Assembly (NCBI RefSeq): GCF_000559085.1
Contig: NZ_JALN02000001.1
Span: 4,960,001-5,024,000, forward strand
Direction: 5' to 3'
Source: Mycolicibacterium aromaticivorans JS19b1 = JCM 16368
GTDB taxonomy: Bacteria; Actinomycetota; Actinomycetes; Mycobacteriales; Mycobacteriaceae
DNA length: 64,000 nt
Part shown: piece after piece, positions 13,228 through 25,571 of the stretch
Numbering within the stretch: position 1 is the stretch's first letter
How the letters are laid out: every line of letters starts with the position of its first letter
Notes under the pieces: generated by a model
The model's input: the letters and a program-made list of their open reading frames with translations, nothing else
Databases searched by the model: none
What the model was told of the DNA's origin: nothing
Made by a program: the position numbers and the translations under genes

Positions 13228-14064
13228 GTGGTCGATGACAGGCAAGGCAATTCCGGTGGGCGTCCGCCCCGTCGTCCCGCGGCGGCCGGTGCCGGGAACC
13301 GCGATCGCTGGGGCAGCAACGCACCACGCCGGTCGGGGCCGGGCCGTGCCCGGCCGGCACAGCCACGGCAGACCTCTGACGACGACAGCGGCAACGCGAC
13401 CCAGGCCGGTCCGGTCATTCCGTCGTCTATCGAGGCCAAGCAGCTCGCGCCCGAGATCCGGGGCGAGCTCTCAACTTTGGATCGTTCGACCGCCGACACC
13501 GTGGCCCGTCACCTGGTCGCGGCCGGCGAGCTACTCGACGAAGATCCGCAGGCCGCGCTGGAGCACGCCCAGGCCGCGCGGGCTCGGTCGGGGCGGATCG
13601 CTGCGGTACGCGAGGCCGTCGGCATCGCCGCCTACCAGTGCGGTGACTGGGCTCAAGCGCTGTCCGAGTTCCGTGCCGCCCGGCGGATGGGCAGCAAGTC
13701 GCAACTGCTTCCTCTGATCGCCGACTGCGAGCGCGGCGTAGGGCGGCCCGAACGCGCCATCGAACTGGCCCGCAGCCCCGAAGCGGCCGAGCTCACCGGC
13801 GACGACGCCGACGAGCTGAGGATCGTCGCCGCCGGGGCGCGTGCCGACCTCGGTCAGCTCGAGCAGGCGCTGGTGGTGTTGTCCACGCCCCAACCCGACC
13901 CGTCGCGCACCGGCTCGACTGCCGCCCGACTGTTCTACGCCTACGCCGAGACGCTCCTGGCCCTCGATCGCGGTGAGGACGCGCTGCAGTGGTTCATCCA
14001 TGCCGCCGCGGCCGATATCGAAGGCGTCACCGACGCCGAAGACCGGGTCGGCGAGCTGGCCTGA
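13228..14064 (+). CDS. TPR-like helical repeat protein (Rv1691-like)
   Basis: 278 residues from a GTG. The first ~60 residues are Arg/Gly/Pro-rich and disordered. From about residue 90 there are repeated Ala-rich helical hairpins of TPR type (AGELLDEDPQAALEHAQAARARSG, AYQCGDWAQALSEFRAARRMG, LARSPEAAEL), suggesting a protein-interaction scaffold. It lies between the rRNA operon and a HAD phosphatase and matches the Rv1691 position. The stop at 14062 is almost fused to the next GTG, so it is cotranscribed with the downstream genes. Partner and function are unknown. Confidence 0.82.
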   Translation: MVDDRQGNSGGRPPRRPAAAGAGNRDRWGSNAPRRSGPGRARPAQPRQTSDDDSGNATQAGPVIPSSIEAKQLAPEIRGELSTLDRSTADTVARHLVAAGELLDEDPQAALEHAQAARARSGRIAAVREAVGIAAYQCGDWAQALSEFRAARRMGSKSQLLPLIADCERGVGRPERAIELARSPEAAELTGDDADELRIVAAGARADLGQLEQALVVLSTPQPDPSRTGSTAARLFYAYAETLLALDRGEDALQWFIHAAAADIEGVTDAEDRVGELA

Positions 14065-14065
14065 G

Positions 14066-15091
14066 GTGACTACCCTTGCGCAGCAACATGATTGCTTGCT
14101 GCTCGATTTGGACGGCACCGTGTTTCGCGGTCACGAGCCGACCGAGGGCGCGATCGATGCCCTCGACGCCGCGCAGACCCGCAAGCTGTTCGTCACCAAC
14201 AACGCCTCCCGCGCCGCAGAGGATGTGGCCGCCCACTTGCGTGAACTCGGCTTCGTAGCGGACGCAGCCGATGTGGTGACCAGTGCCCAAAGTGCGGCAC
14301 GACTGCTGGCCCAGCAGCTGAAACCGGGGTCCAAGGTGCTGATCGTCGGGACCGATGCTTTGGCCGGTGAGGTCGAGGCGGTCGGACTGCAGCCGGTCAG
14401 ACGGTTCGATGACGAGCCCGTCGCCGTCGTGCAGGGACATTCGATGACGACCGGGTGGCCCGAACTTGCCGAGGCTGCGCTGGCCATCCGCTCCGGTGCG
14501 CTCTGGGTGGCCGCCAACGTCGACCGCACCCTGCCCACCGAACGGGGCCTGTTACCCGGAAACGGCTCAATGGTCGCCGCACTGCGCACCGCCACCGACG
14601 CCGAATACCAGGTGGCGGGTAAGCCCGCTCCGGCACTGATGCGAGATGCGCTGGCGCGCGGCTCCTTTGGCACTCCGCTGGTGGTCGGTGACCGCCTGGA
14701 CACCGACATCGCCGGCGCCAACGCAGCGGATCTGCCCAGCCTGATGGTGCTGTGCGGGGTCAGCACCGCGGCCGAGGCGGTGCACGCGGTCCCGGAGCAA
14801 CGCCCCACCTACATCGGCGCTGACCTCCGCGATCTGCACACCGGCTCCGAGGCTCTGCGGGTAGCCGACCAGGCGGCCTGGCGTGTCGAGGTCAGCGACG
14901 GTTCGGTGATCGTGACCACGGCAGACGCAGACCACAGCGACGACGGGCTCTCGGTGGTTCGTGCCACCGCCCGTGCGGTGTGGGATGCAGCCGACGGCGA
15001 ACGCCGACTTGCCGTGCGCGCCGGTGACGATGCCGCACGCGCCGCGCTGCAGCGCTGGTCCCTGCTGACGGCGCAGGATCAGCTAGCGTGA
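14066..15091 (+). CDS. HAD-superfamily IIA phosphatase (NagD-like, Rv1692-like)
   Basis: 341 residues from the GTG at 14066, one base after the previous stop. HAD motif I is LLDLDGTVFRG, motif II is KLFVTNNAS, and motif III/IV is the GKPAP lysine followed by VVGDRLDTDIAGANAA. The NagD-type C2 cap spans roughly residues 75-190. Rv1692 has been characterised as a glycerol-3-phosphate phosphatase; the same role is inferred here from position and motifs. About 70 C-terminal residues form an extra domain beyond the NagD core. It overlaps the next small gene by 4 bp. Confidence 0.88.
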   Translation: MTTLAQQHDCLLLDLDGTVFRGHEPTEGAIDALDAAQTRKLFVTNNASRAAEDVAAHLRELGFVADAADVVTSAQSAARLLAQQLKPGSKVLIVGTDALAGEVEAVGLQPVRRFDDEPVAVVQGHSMTTGWPELAEAALAIRSGALWVAANVDRTLPTERGLLPGNGSMVAALRTATDAEYQVAGKPAPALMRDALARGSFGTPLVVGDRLDTDIAGANAADLPSLMVLCGVSTAAEAVHAVPEQRPTYIGADLRDLHTGSEALRVADQAAWRVEVSDGSVIVTTADADHSDDGLSVVRATARAVWDAADGERRLAVRAGDDAARAALQRWSLLTAQDQLA

Positions 15092-15276
15092 ACGGTGATA
15101 TGAACGCCGACCCCGAACAGATTCGCGCCGATATCGACGCCGTGCTGGCCCAGGTGCCCAGCGTCGATCCCGACAGCGCCGACGTAGCCGGTGTCGACAT
15201 CGATGCCGTCGGACGGCAGCTCGAGGAAGCGCACCAGATCCTGGTCAATGCGCTGGAATCGGTGGAGAAGGGCTGA
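15088..15276 (+). CDS. Small conserved acidic protein (Rv1693-like)
   Basis: 62 residues from GTG 15088, overlapping the phosphatase stop as GTGA; an ATG at 15100 is an alternative. The protein is acidic and helical (EQIRADIDAVLAQVPSVDPDSADVAG, then QLEEAHQILVNALESVEKG) with no known motif. Its location between the phosphatase and tlyA matches Rv1693. The tight overlap on one side and an 8-bp gap to tlyA show cotranscription. Confidence 0.75.
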   Translation: MNGDMNADPEQIRADIDAVLAQVPSVDPDSADVAGVDIDAVGRQLEEAHQILVNALESVEKG

Positions 15277-15284
15277 GTTCGCGC

Positions 15285-16094
15285 ATGACGCGGCGTGCCC
15301 GGGTTGACGCTGAGCTGGTCCGTCGTGGACTGGCTCGCTCACGACAGCAGGCCGCTGAACTCATCGCCGCCGGCCAGGTGAGCATCGACGGTATGCGTGC
15401 GGTCAAACCCGCCACCGCGGTCGCCGTCACCGCCAACCTGACCGTCGAGGCCGGCGACGAGCGGACCTGGGTGTCGCGCGGGGCCCACAAGCTGATCGGT
15501 GCCCTCGACGCCTTCGGTATCGGCCCGGTAGGGCGGCGCTGCCTGGATGCCGGCGCCTCGACCGGCGGCTTCACCGAAGTGCTCCTGGACCGCGGCGCCA
15601 CCGAGGTCGTCGCCGTCGACGTGGGCTACGGCCAGCTGGCCTGGTCGCTGCGCTCCGATTCGCGGGTGACGGTCATCGAGCGTACGAATGTGCGGGACCT
15701 GACACCCGATGCGATCGGTGGCCCCGTCGACCTCGTGGTGTCCGACCTGTCGTTCATTTCACTCGCGACGGTGTTGCCCGCACTGACTGTTTGCGCGTCC
15801 TCGCACGCCGATATCGTTCCCATGGTGAAGCCACAGTTCGAGGTCGGTCGCGAACAGGTCGGTGCCGGCGGGGTGGTGTCCGATCCAGAATTGCGGACCG
15901 CAGCGGTGCTGGCCGTCGCTACTCGCGCGGCTGAGCTCGGCTGGCAGGCCATCGGCGCGACCGCGAGCCCGCTGCCCGGGCCTTCGGGCAACGTCGAATA
16001 CTTTTTGTGGCTGCGTGCCGAAACAGACAACGGATTGCACGGAGACGAACTGGACGCCGCGGTACGCCGCGCTGTCGCGGAAGGACCGCAATGA
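15285..16094 (+). CDS. tlyA: 16S/23S rRNA 2'-O-methyltransferase TlyA
   Basis: 269 residues with an N-terminal S4 RNA-binding domain ([20 protein letters not shown] through about residue 60) and a Rossmann methyltransferase domain of FtsJ/RrmJ type. The SAM motif is [14 protein letters not shown], followed by VDVGYGQL and the [12 protein letters not shown] block. [13 protein letters not shown] lysine region is conserved. TlyA methylates ribose in 16S and 23S rRNA, and its loss gives capreomycin resistance in M. tuberculosis. It ends in an ATGA overlap with nadK. Confidence 0.95.
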   Translation: MTRRARVDAELVRRGLARSRQQAAELIAAGQVSIDGMRAVKPATAVAVTANLTVEAGDERTWVSRGAHKLIGALDAFGIGPVGRRCLDAGASTGGFTEVLLDRGATEVVAVDVGYGQLAWSLRSDSRVTVIERTNVRDLTPDAIGGPVDLVVSDLSFISLATVLPALTVCASSHADIVPMVKPQFEVGREQVGAGGVVSDPELRTAAVLAVATRAAELGWQAIGATASPLPGPSGNVEYFLWLRAETDNGLHGDELDAAVRRAVAEGPQ

Positions 16095-17011
16095 CTGCTG
16101 AGCGGGCGATCCTGCTCGTCGTACACACTGCCCGGGAGGAGGCCATCGAGACCGCCCGCCGGGTGGAAAAGGTGTTGGGCGACAACGGTATAGCGTTGCG
16201 GGTTCTCTCCGCCGAGTCCGTGGACCGTGGCACCCATTTCGACCCCACCGAGATGCACGCGGTGGGCTCGACCACCGAAGTGGTCGACGCCGACGCCAAC
16301 GCGGCCGTCGGGTGCGAGCTGGTGCTTGTTCTCGGGGGTGACGGCACCTTCCTGAGGGCCGCCGAACTGGCCCGCAACGCGGAGATCCCCGTGCTCGGAA
16401 TCAACCTGGGGCGCATCGGGTTCTTGGCCGAGGCCGAAGCCGAAGCCATCGACACCGTCCTCGAGCACGTGGTCACCCGCACCTACCGCGTCGAGGAGCG
16501 GATGACTCTCGACATCGCGGTGCGCGCCGAGGGGGAGGTCATCGCCCGCGGTTGGGCCCTCAATGAGGCCAGCCTGGAAAAGGGCGCGCGGCTCGGGGTG
16601 ATCGGTGTCGTGCTGGAGATCGACGGCAGGCCGGTGTCCGCCTTCGGCTGCGACGGCGTCCTGGTGTCCAGCCCGACCGGGTCCACCGCCTACGCGTTCT
16701 CGGCAGGCGGCCCCGTGGTCTGGCCGGATCTGGAGGCAATGATCGTGGTGCCCAACAATGCTCACGCGTTGTTCGCACGGCCGATGGTGACCAGCCCGAC
16801 TGCATTGATCGCCATCGAGATCGAGGACGACAGCCACGAGGCGCTGGTGTTCTGCGACGGTCGCCGCGAGATGCGGGTGCCGGCCGGTGGGCGGCTCGAG
16901 GTGACCAAGTGCACGACACCGCTGAAGTGGGTGCGCCTCGACAGTGCACCGTTCACCGATCGTCTGGTGCGCAAATTCCGGCTGCCGGTCACCGGCTGGC
17001 GGGGGCAGTGA
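16091..17011 (+). CDS. nadK: NAD kinase
   Basis: 306 residues from the ATG overlapping the tlyA stop. The GGDG motif ([15 protein letters not shown]) and the downstream [12 protein letters not shown] block, plus [22 protein letters not shown], are the family hallmarks. It phosphorylates NAD to NADP using ATP or polyphosphate. It corresponds in position to Rv1695 (ppnK). It is followed within 7 bp by recN. Confidence 0.96.
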   Translation: MTAERAILLVVHTAREEAIETARRVEKVLGDNGIALRVLSAESVDRGTHFDPTEMHAVGSTTEVVDADANAAVGCELVLVLGGDGTFLRAAELARNAEIPVLGINLGRIGFLAEAEAEAIDTVLEHVVTRTYRVEERMTLDIAVRAEGEVIARGWALNEASLEKGARLGVIGVVLEIDGRPVSAFGCDGVLVSSPTGSTAYAFSAGGPVVWPDLEAMIVVPNNAHALFARPMVTSPTALIAIEIEDDSHEALVFCDGRREMRVPAGGRLEVTKCTTPLKWVRLDSAPFTDRLVRKFRLPVTGWRGQ

Positions 17012-17018
17012 ACCGGCG

Positions 17019-18770
17019 ATGCTGGCTGAGATCCGGATCGAGTCATTGGGCGCGATCAGCGCCGCCACCGCGGAGTTCGACCGCGGCCTGACCGTGCTGA
17101 CCGGCGAGACCGGCACCGGCAAGACCATGGTGGTGACCGGACTGCACCTGCTGGGCGGGGCGCGCGCCGATGCCACCCGGGTGCGGTCGGGTTCGGAGCG
17201 GGCCGTCGTCGAAGGCCGTTTCGCCACTGCAGAACTCGATGACGCCACCGGCAAGCGGATCGACGAGATCCTGGATTCCTCCGGTGCCGATCGCGACGAC
17301 GACGGCAGCATCATCGCGCTGCGCACAGTGAGCCGGGACGGGCCGTCGCGGGCCTACCTCGGTGGGCGCAGTGTGCCCGCCAAGTCGCTGTCGACGTTCA
17401 CCTCGGAACTGCTGACGCTGCACGGCCAGAACGACCAGCTGCGGCTCATGCGCCCCGAGGAACAGCGCGCCGCCCTGGATCGCTTCACCGGCGTCGACGC
17501 GAAACTCGAGCGCTACAAGAAGCTGCGCGACCAGTGGCAGGTGGCCCGGCGGGATCTGGTGGATCGGACGAACCGGGCTCGCGAGCTGGCGCAGGAGGCG
17601 GACCGGCTGAAGTTCGCGCTGACCGAGATCGACGGCGTCGACCCGATGCCCGGAGAAGACGAATCGCTGGTGGCCGACATCCGCCGGCTCTCCGAACTGG
17701 ACGCGCTGCGCGAGGCGGTCGCCGGCGCCCGCGCCAGCCTGTCGGCCGACGACCTCGCTGACGGTGAACCCCGCTCGGCCACAGACACTTTGGGGCGGGC
17801 GGTGGCGCTGCTGCAGTCCACTGACGATCCCGCGTTGGGTGCGTTGGCCCGTCAGCTCACCGACGCGCTGACCGTCGCCGGCGACGTCGCCCGTGAACTC
17901 GGCGACTTTCTGGGCGACTTGCCTGATGACGCCAGCGCCTTGGAGACCAAGCTCGCGCGCCAGGCCGAGCTGCGCAACCTGACCCGCAAGTACGCCGCAG
18001 ACGTCAACGGTGTGCTGGCGTGGGCCAAGGAGTCCCGGGAGCGCCTGGCGCAGCTCGACGTCTCCGAGGACGCGCTGGCTGGGCTGGGTCGGCGCGTCGA
18101 CGAGCTTGCCGGTCAGGTGGCGACGTCCGCGCTGGAGCTGTCCAAAGCCCGCACCAAGGCGGCGAAGGGTTTGGCCAAGGCCATCACCGCGGAGCTGACC
18201 GGGTTGGCGATGACACACGCCGACTTCAGCGTCACGGTATCGCTGATGCCGGCCCGCGACGATGACAGCGCACCGTTGCGGTTGCCGTCGGGCGAGACCG
18301 TGCATGCCGGTGGCGAAGGCATCGACCTGGTCGAGTTCGGGTTCACCGCGCACCGCGGCACCGACGTCCTGCCGCTGAACAAGAGCGCCTCCGGTGGTGA
18401 GCTGTCCCGCGTGATGCTCGCACTGGAAGTGGTGCTGGCCGCGTCGGCGGAGGGCACCACGATGGTGTTCGACGAGGTGGACGCCGGCGTCGGTGGCCGG
18501 GCCGCGGTGCAGATCGGCCGCCGCCTGGCGCGGCTTGCCCGCAGCCACCAAGTCATCGTCGTCACCCACCTGCCGCAGGTCGCCGCATATGCGGACAGCC
18601 ACCTGGTCGTCGACAGCGCAGGCAACGGGACCAGCGGGGTGCGGCGCCTGGACACCGAGGAGCGGGTGGGCGAGCTGGCGCGGATGCTGGCCGGGCTGGG
18701 GGAGTCCGACACCGGCCGCGCGCACGCCCGCGAGCTACTCGAATCTGCTCAGGACGAACGGCTCAACTGA
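17019..18770 (+). CDS. recN: DNA repair protein RecN
   Basis: 583 residues from ATG 17019, giving the family start MLAEIRIESLGAIS; longer frames would run into nadK. Walker A is GETGTGKTMV, a long coiled-coil occupies roughly residues 150-400, and the C-terminal head carries KSASGGELSRVMLALE (signature) and TMVFDEVDAGVGG (Walker B). RecN is an SMC-like ATPase acting in recombinational repair of double-strand breaks. It ends the tight nadK-recN unit. Confidence 0.95.
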   Translation: MLAEIRIESLGAISAATAEFDRGLTVLTGETGTGKTMVVTGLHLLGGARADATRVRSGSERAVVEGRFATAELDDATGKRIDEILDSSGADRDDDGSIIALRTVSRDGPSRAYLGGRSVPAKSLSTFTSELLTLHGQNDQLRLMRPEEQRAALDRFTGVDAKLERYKKLRDQWQVARRDLVDRTNRARELAQEADRLKFALTEIDGVDPMPGEDESLVADIRRLSELDALREAVAGARASLSADDLADGEPRSATDTLGRAVALLQSTDDPALGALARQLTDALTVAGDVARELGDFLGDLPDDASALETKLARQAELRNLTRKYAADVNGVLAWAKESRERLAQLDVSEDALAGLGRRVDELAGQVATSALELSKARTKAAKGLAKAITAELTGLAMTHADFSVTVSLMPARDDDSAPLRLPSGETVHAGGEGIDLVEFGFTAHRGTDVLPLNKSASGGELSRVMLALEVVLAASAEGTTMVFDEVDAGVGGRAAVQIGRRLARLARSHQVIVVTHLPQVAAYADSHLVVDSAGNGTSGVRRLDTEERVGELARMLAGLGESDTGRAHARELLESAQDERLN

Positions 18771-18829
18771 GCTCGGTCAGCCGGTGCTGGCCGAGAGCGG
18801 TAAGGACGAGAATCACGTATCCGAACCGT

Positions 18830-18871
18830 GTTACTGCTGTGACAAAATGTGACTTGTGGGGCTGGTGTTAC
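18830..18871. promoter_or_regulatory. GTKAC repeat cluster upstream of steA-like gene
   Basis: Four GTTAC/GTGAC pentamers lie at 18830, 18839, 18849 and 18867, near multiples of about 9-10 bp, all on the plus strand. Within them TGTGAC is directly repeated (18838-18843, 18848-18853). Such direct GTNAC repeats resemble published MtrA response-regulator sites. The assignment is a suggestion only. Confidence 0.35.
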
Positions 18872-18917
18872 GGCGCGCCTCCGCGGATATCCGCCCGGTC
18901 GCCGACAGAATCCCAGC

Positions 18918-20102
18918 ATGAAGATGTCAGCGCTTCTCTCCCGTAATACCGGTGCACGACCAGGAGTCGCGGGGACTGCCCGCGTCGATCGCGACATCGA
19001 TCGCCTGCTGCGCCGCGTCGGCCCGGGGGACATCGTGGTGCTCGACATCCTCGACCTGGACCGGATGACCGCTGACGCTCTGGTCGACGCGAACATCGCC
19101 GGCGTGGTCAACGCCTCCCCGTCGATCTCGGGCCGCTACCCGAACCTCGGCCCGGAAGTATTGGTGGCCAACAACATCACGCTGATTGACAGCGCGGGTC
19201 CCGAAGTCTTCAAGAAGATCAAAGACGGCGCGAAGATCCGGCTGCACAACGGTGGGGTGTACTCCGGTGATCGCCGGTTGGCCCTGGGCGTGGAGCGCAG
19301 CGATGAAGAGATCGCCGACCTGATGCAGGACGCGAAGACCGGGCTGGTTGCGCACCTGGAGGCATTCGCAGGCAACACCATCGAATTCATCCGAAGCGAG
19401 AGCCCGTTGCTGATCGACGGTATCGGCATCCCGGACATCGACGTCGACGTCTACCGCCGCCACGTCCTGGTGGTAGCCGACGGGCCCGGCGCCGAAGACG
19501 ACCTCAAGGCGCTCAAGCCCTTCATCAAGGAGTACCAACCGGTGCTGATCGGGGTGGAGAGCGGAGCGGACCTGCTGCAGAAGAACGGCTACCGGCCCCA
19601 GCTGATCGTCGGCAACCCCGACCAGATGAGCGCCGACGTACTCAAGAGCGGTGCGCAGGTGGTCCTCCCGGCCGACGCCGACGGGCACGCCAACGGATTG
19701 GAACGCATTCAGGATCTGGGCATCGGGGCGATGACTTTCCCGGCCGCCGGTTCGGCCGCCGATCTGGCGCTGCTGCTCGTCGACCACCACGGCGCCTCGT
19801 TGATCGTGACGGCCGGCCACTCGGCGAGCATCGAAGAGTTCTTCGACCGCTCCCGACAGCAGAGCAACCCCTCGACGTTCCTCACCAGGCTGAAGGTCGG
19901 CGAGAAGCTCGTCGACGCGAAAGCTGTTGCCACGCTGTACCGCAACCACATCTCCGGTGGCGCGATCGCCATGCTGATCCTCGCGGTGCTGTTCGCGATC
20001 ATCGCCGCTCTGTGGGTGTCGCGGGCCGACACATTCGTCATCGACTGGATTGTGACCTACTGGAACCGCTTCTCGCTGTGGGTGCAGAGCTGGGTGACCT
20101 AG
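18918..20102 (+). CDS. SteA-like membrane protein of cell separation (Rv1697-like)
   Basis: 394 residues from ATG 18918. The bulk is a soluble domain with a thiamine-pyrophosphokinase-like fold in known homologues (VVNASPSISGRYPNLGPEVLVANNITLID; VGNPDQMSADVL). One C-terminal membrane helix follows (AIAMLILAVLFAIIAALWV). In Corynebacterium the SteA/SteB pair supports daughter-cell separation through peptidoglycan hydrolase control; the same role is inferred here. It is followed 25 bp later by the SteB/MctB-like gene. Confidence 0.85.
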   Translation: MKMSALLSRNTGARPGVAGTARVDRDIDRLLRRVGPGDIVVLDILDLDRMTADALVDANIAGVVNASPSISGRYPNLGPEVLVANNITLIDSAGPEVFKKIKDGAKIRLHNGGVYSGDRRLALGVERSDEEIADLMQDAKTGLVAHLEAFAGNTIEFIRSESPLLIDGIGIPDIDVDVYRRHVLVVADGPGAEDDLKALKPFIKEYQPVLIGVESGADLLQKNGYRPQLIVGNPDQMSADVLKSGAQVVLPADADGHANGLERIQDLGIGAMTFPAAGSAADLALLLVDHHGASLIVTAGHSASIEEFFDRSRQQSNPSTFLTRLKVGEKLVDAKAVATLYRNHISGGAIAMLILAVLFAIIAALWVSRADTFVIDWIVTYWNRFSLWVQSWVT

Positions 20103-20127
20103 GCGTAGAGCAGAAAGGCTCACCGCT

Positions 20128-21069
20128 GTGATATCGCTACGCCACCATGCCATTTCGCTGGCTGCGGTGTTCCTTGCGCTGGCCGTCGGCGTCTTCCTGG
20201 GCTCAGGAGTGCTGTCCGACACGTTGCTCTCCGGGCTGCGCGACGAAAAACAGGACCTGAACAAGCAGATCACCTCGCTGACCGATCAGCGCAATGCATT
20301 GAACGAAAAGCTTGGTGCTGCAGACGATTTCGACAAACAGATGTCGAGCCGGATCGTCAAGGACGCGTTGGCCGGCAAGTCCGTGGTGCTGTTCCGCACC
20401 CCTGACGCCAACGACGACGATGTGGCGGCGACGAGCCGGCTGATCGGGCAGGCCGGCGGAACCGTCACCGGCACGGTCGCGCTGACGCAGCAGTTCGTCG
20501 ACGCCAACTCCGCGGAGAAGCTGCGCTCGGTGGTCAACTCCTCGATCGTGCCCGCCGGCGCACAGCTGAGCACCACGCTGGTCGACCAGGGCTCGCAGGC
20601 CGGCGACCTGCTCGGTATCGCGCTGCTGATCAACCGCAACCCCGCGATCCGACCGGCGGACGACACCCAGCGCGACACCGTGCTGGCCGCGCTGCGTGAC
20701 ACCGGCTTTCTGACCTATCAGGGCGATCGCCTGGCCGCGGCCAATACTGCGGTCGTCGTGACCGGGGGAGCGCTCGGCGACGACGCCGGTAACCAGGGCT
20801 CCACGGTCGCCCGGTTCGCCGCGGGGATGGCCCCGCACGGGTCGGGAACGGTGCTCGCCGGCCGGGATGGATCAGCCACCGGAACCGCGGCGCTCGCGGT
20901 GACGCGGGCTGATGCCGGGATGGCGGCCGACGTGACCACGGTCGACGACGTCAGTTCCGAGTCGGGCCGGATCACCACCGTGCTGGCCCTGCAGAACCTG
21001 ATCAACGGGGCGCCGTCGGGCAAGTTCGGCATCGGGCCCGGCGCCGCGTCGCTCACCGTTCCGCAGTAG
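20128..21069 (+). CDS. SteB/MctB-like membrane-anchored protein (Rv1698-like)
   Basis: 313 residues starting MISLRHHAISLAAVFLALAVGVFLGSG. A single N-terminal membrane anchor is followed by a coiled-coil (EKQDLNKQITSLTDQRNALNEKL) and an extracytoplasmic alpha/beta domain. The family includes M. tuberculosis Rv1698, reported as the copper-related channel protein MctB, and corynebacterial SteB, the SteA partner. Adjacency to the SteA-like gene favours the cell-separation role. It starts with GTG at 20128 behind an AGAAAGG ribosome-binding site. Confidence 0.85.
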   Translation: MISLRHHAISLAAVFLALAVGVFLGSGVLSDTLLSGLRDEKQDLNKQITSLTDQRNALNEKLGAADDFDKQMSSRIVKDALAGKSVVLFRTPDANDDDVAATSRLIGQAGGTVTGTVALTQQFVDANSAEKLRSVVNSSIVPAGAQLSTTLVDQGSQAGDLLGIALLINRNPAIRPADDTQRDTVLAALRDTGFLTYQGDRLAAANTAVVVTGGALGDDAGNQGSTVARFAAGMAPHGSGTVLAGRDGSATGTAALAVTRADAGMAADVTTVDDVSSESGRITTVLALQNLINGAPSGKFGIGPGAASLTVPQ

Positions 21070-21157
21070 ACGCCGGGCAACGCAGAGGTAACGAAGGCCA
21101 CTGGCGTGTTAGCGCCGGGTTGTCGGCGTCGGTGTTAGGGTGAGATTCCGTGGGTAG

Positions 21158-23596
<2,439 letters not shown>

Positions 23597-23600
<4 letters not shown>

Positions 23601-24613
23601 CGACGTTCTCGGCCGACATCCCGGGTCGCTCCGCTCCTTCCCTCCGAACCGATATCCCGGGTCGCTCCGCTCCTGCCCTCCGAACCGCCTTGGACGATCA
23701 GCTTCAGGGCTATCTCGACCACTTGACCATCGAGCGCGGGGTGGCGGCCAACACCATCAGCTCCTACCGGCGCGACCTGCGCCGCTACGTCGAGCATTTG
23801 TCGTCGCGCGGCATCGATGACCTGACCAACGTCAGCGAGAACGACGTCAGCGAGTTCCTGGTGGCGCTGCGCCGCGGCGATCCGGACACCGGCGCGACGC
23901 CGTTGTCGGCGGTCTCGGCCGCGCGCGCCCTGATTGCGGTGCGCGGCTTTCACCGGTTCGCGGCCGCCGAGGGAATCATCGGCATCGACGTCGCCCGGGC
24001 AGTCAAGCCCCCCACGCCCAGCCGTCGGCTCCCCAAGAGCCTCACCCTCGACGAGGTCTTGGCGCTCCTCGAGGGCGCCGGCGGCGACAGCCCGTCGGAC
24101 GGACCGCTGACGCTACGCAATCGCGCCCTGCTCGAGCTGTTGTATTCCACGGGCGCACGGATCTCGGAGGCTGTCGGCCTCGACGTCGACGACGTCGACA
24201 CCGAGGCCCGGTCGGTGCTGCTGCGCGGCAAGGGCGGCAAGCAACGCCTGGTGCCTGTCGGCCGCCCGGCGATCGCGGCGCTGGACGCCTACCTGGTGCG
24301 CGGCCGTCCGGATCTGGCGCGCCGGGGCCGCGGCACGCCGAAGATCTTCCTCAACGCCCGCGGTGGGCCGCTCTCCCGGCAGAGCGCCTGGCAGGTACTG
24401 CAGGACGCCGCCGAACGGGCAGGCATTTCCTCGGCGGTGTCGCCGCACACGCTCCGGCATTCCTTCGCCACCCACCTTCTCGACGGCGGCGCTGACGTCC
24501 GCGTGGTGCAGGAACTGCTCGGACACGCCTCGGTCACCACGACGCAGATCTACACGCTGGTCACGGTGCATGCCCTGCGCGAGGTATGGGCCGGCGCACA
24601 TCCGCGGGCATGA
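23597..24613 (+). CDS. xerD: Tyrosine recombinase XerD, with N-terminal repeat insertion
   Basis: 338 residues. The SAM-like N-terminal domain ([30 protein letters not shown]) and catalytic domain are complete: Arg in STGARISE, Lys in [33 protein letters not shown] with the nucleophilic Tyr. It resolves chromosome dimers at dif with XerC. About 27 residues precede the normal start region and contain two 12-residue copies of DIPGRSAP[SA]LRT, encoded by a 36-bp tandem repeat. Because the ATG overlaps the Nudix stop, this extended start looks genuine unless translation begins later, near codon 30. Confidence 0.93.
23615..23686 (+). repeat. Two 36-bp tandem repeats in the 5' end of xerD
   Basis: Units 23615-23650 and 23651-23686 differ at only 2 of 36 positions. 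Each keeps the frame and encodes 12 residues. The core CCCGGGTCGCTCCGCTCC is near-identical in both copies. The insertion lies between the start codon and the conserved XerD N-terminus. Confidence 0.9.
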
Positions 24614-24707
24614 TGTCGCGGGTCTGCCTCGTGCGGCGGCGACACACCGTTAGACTTTCGCGGATGTTCGCCACGCCGCCGAAAAGCCTGCTGACGGGGG
24701 GCACGGC

Positions 24708-25571
24708 GTGACCGACGAGGCAGACGAAGCCACACCGATCGGTCTCACCGGCCGCCCGCCCCGCCACATTCCCGAACCACAGCCGCTGACCTCGCACGGG
24801 CCGGCCACGGTCATTTCGATGTGCAACCAGAAGGGCGGGGTCGGCAAGACCACCTCGACGATCAACCTGGGGGCGGCGCTGGCCGAGTACGGCCGGCGGG
24901 TGCTGCTGGTCGATCTGGATCCGCAGGGCGCGCTGTCGGCGGGCCTGGGCGTGCCGCACTACGAGCTGACCCATACCGTGCACAACCTGATGATCGAGCC
25001 GCGGGTGAGCATCGACGAGGTGCTGATCAACACCCGGGTGAAGAACCTGGACCTGGTACCCAGCAACATCGATCTGTCGGCCGCCGAGATCCAGTTGGTG
25101 AACGAGGTCGGACGCGAGCAGACCCTGGCCCGCGCGCTGCACCCCGTACTCGATCGCTACGACTACGTCCTGATCGACTGCCAGCCGTCGCTGGGCCTGC
25201 TCACTGTCAACGCGCTGGCCTGCTCCGACGCGGTGGTCATCCCGACCGAATGCGAATACTTCTCGCTGCGCGGGCTGGCACTGCTCACCGACACCGTCGA
25301 CAAGGTGCGTGAGCGGCTCAATCCGCGGTTGACGATCAGCGGCATCCTGATCACCCGGTTCGACAACCGCACCGTCAACGCCCGTGAGGTGATGGCGCGG
25401 GTGCTGGAGCGCTTCGGCGATCTGGTGTTCGACACCGTCATCAGCCGCACCGTGCGCTTCCCCGAGACCAGTGTCGCCGGCGAGCCCATCACCACCTGGG
25501 CACCGAAATCCGTTGGTGCACAGGCATATCGATCGCTGGCCCGCGAGGTCATCGACCGCTTCGGCAAGTGA
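24708..25571 (+). CDS. ParA/Soj-type ATPase upstream of scpAB (Rv1708-like)
   Basis: 287 residues from GTG 24708. The deviant Walker A is CNQKGGVGKTTSTINLGAAL, A' is VLLVDLDPQGALS, and the DCQPSLGLLTVNAL switch block is present. This is the second ParA-like protein kept next to the kleisin genes in mycobacteria, distinct from the origin-linked parA. It probably acts in chromosome organisation with ScpA/ScpB. The next gene starts inside its stop. In M. tuberculosis several genes lie between xerD and this gene; here the gap is 94 bp. Confidence 0.88.
   Translation: MTDEADEATPIGLTGRPPRHIPEPQPLTSHGPATVISMCNQKGGVGKTTSTINLGAALAEYGRRVLLVDLDPQGALSAGLGVPHYELTHTVHNLMIEPRVSIDEVLINTRVKNLDLVPSNIDLSAAEIQLVNEVGREQTLARALHPVLDRYDYVLIDCQPSLGLLTVNALACSDAVVIPTECEYFSLRGLALLTDTVDKVRERLNPRLTISGILITRFDNRTVNAREVMARVLERFGDLVFDTVISRTVRFPETSVAGEPITTWAPKSVGAQAYRSLAREVIDRFGK

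Noticed and set aside
15626..18725. Two minus-strand open frames of over 550 residues opposite tlyA, nadK and recN
   Set aside because: Composition is that of antisense GC-rich frames and no domain is visible. The plus-strand genes are unambiguous.
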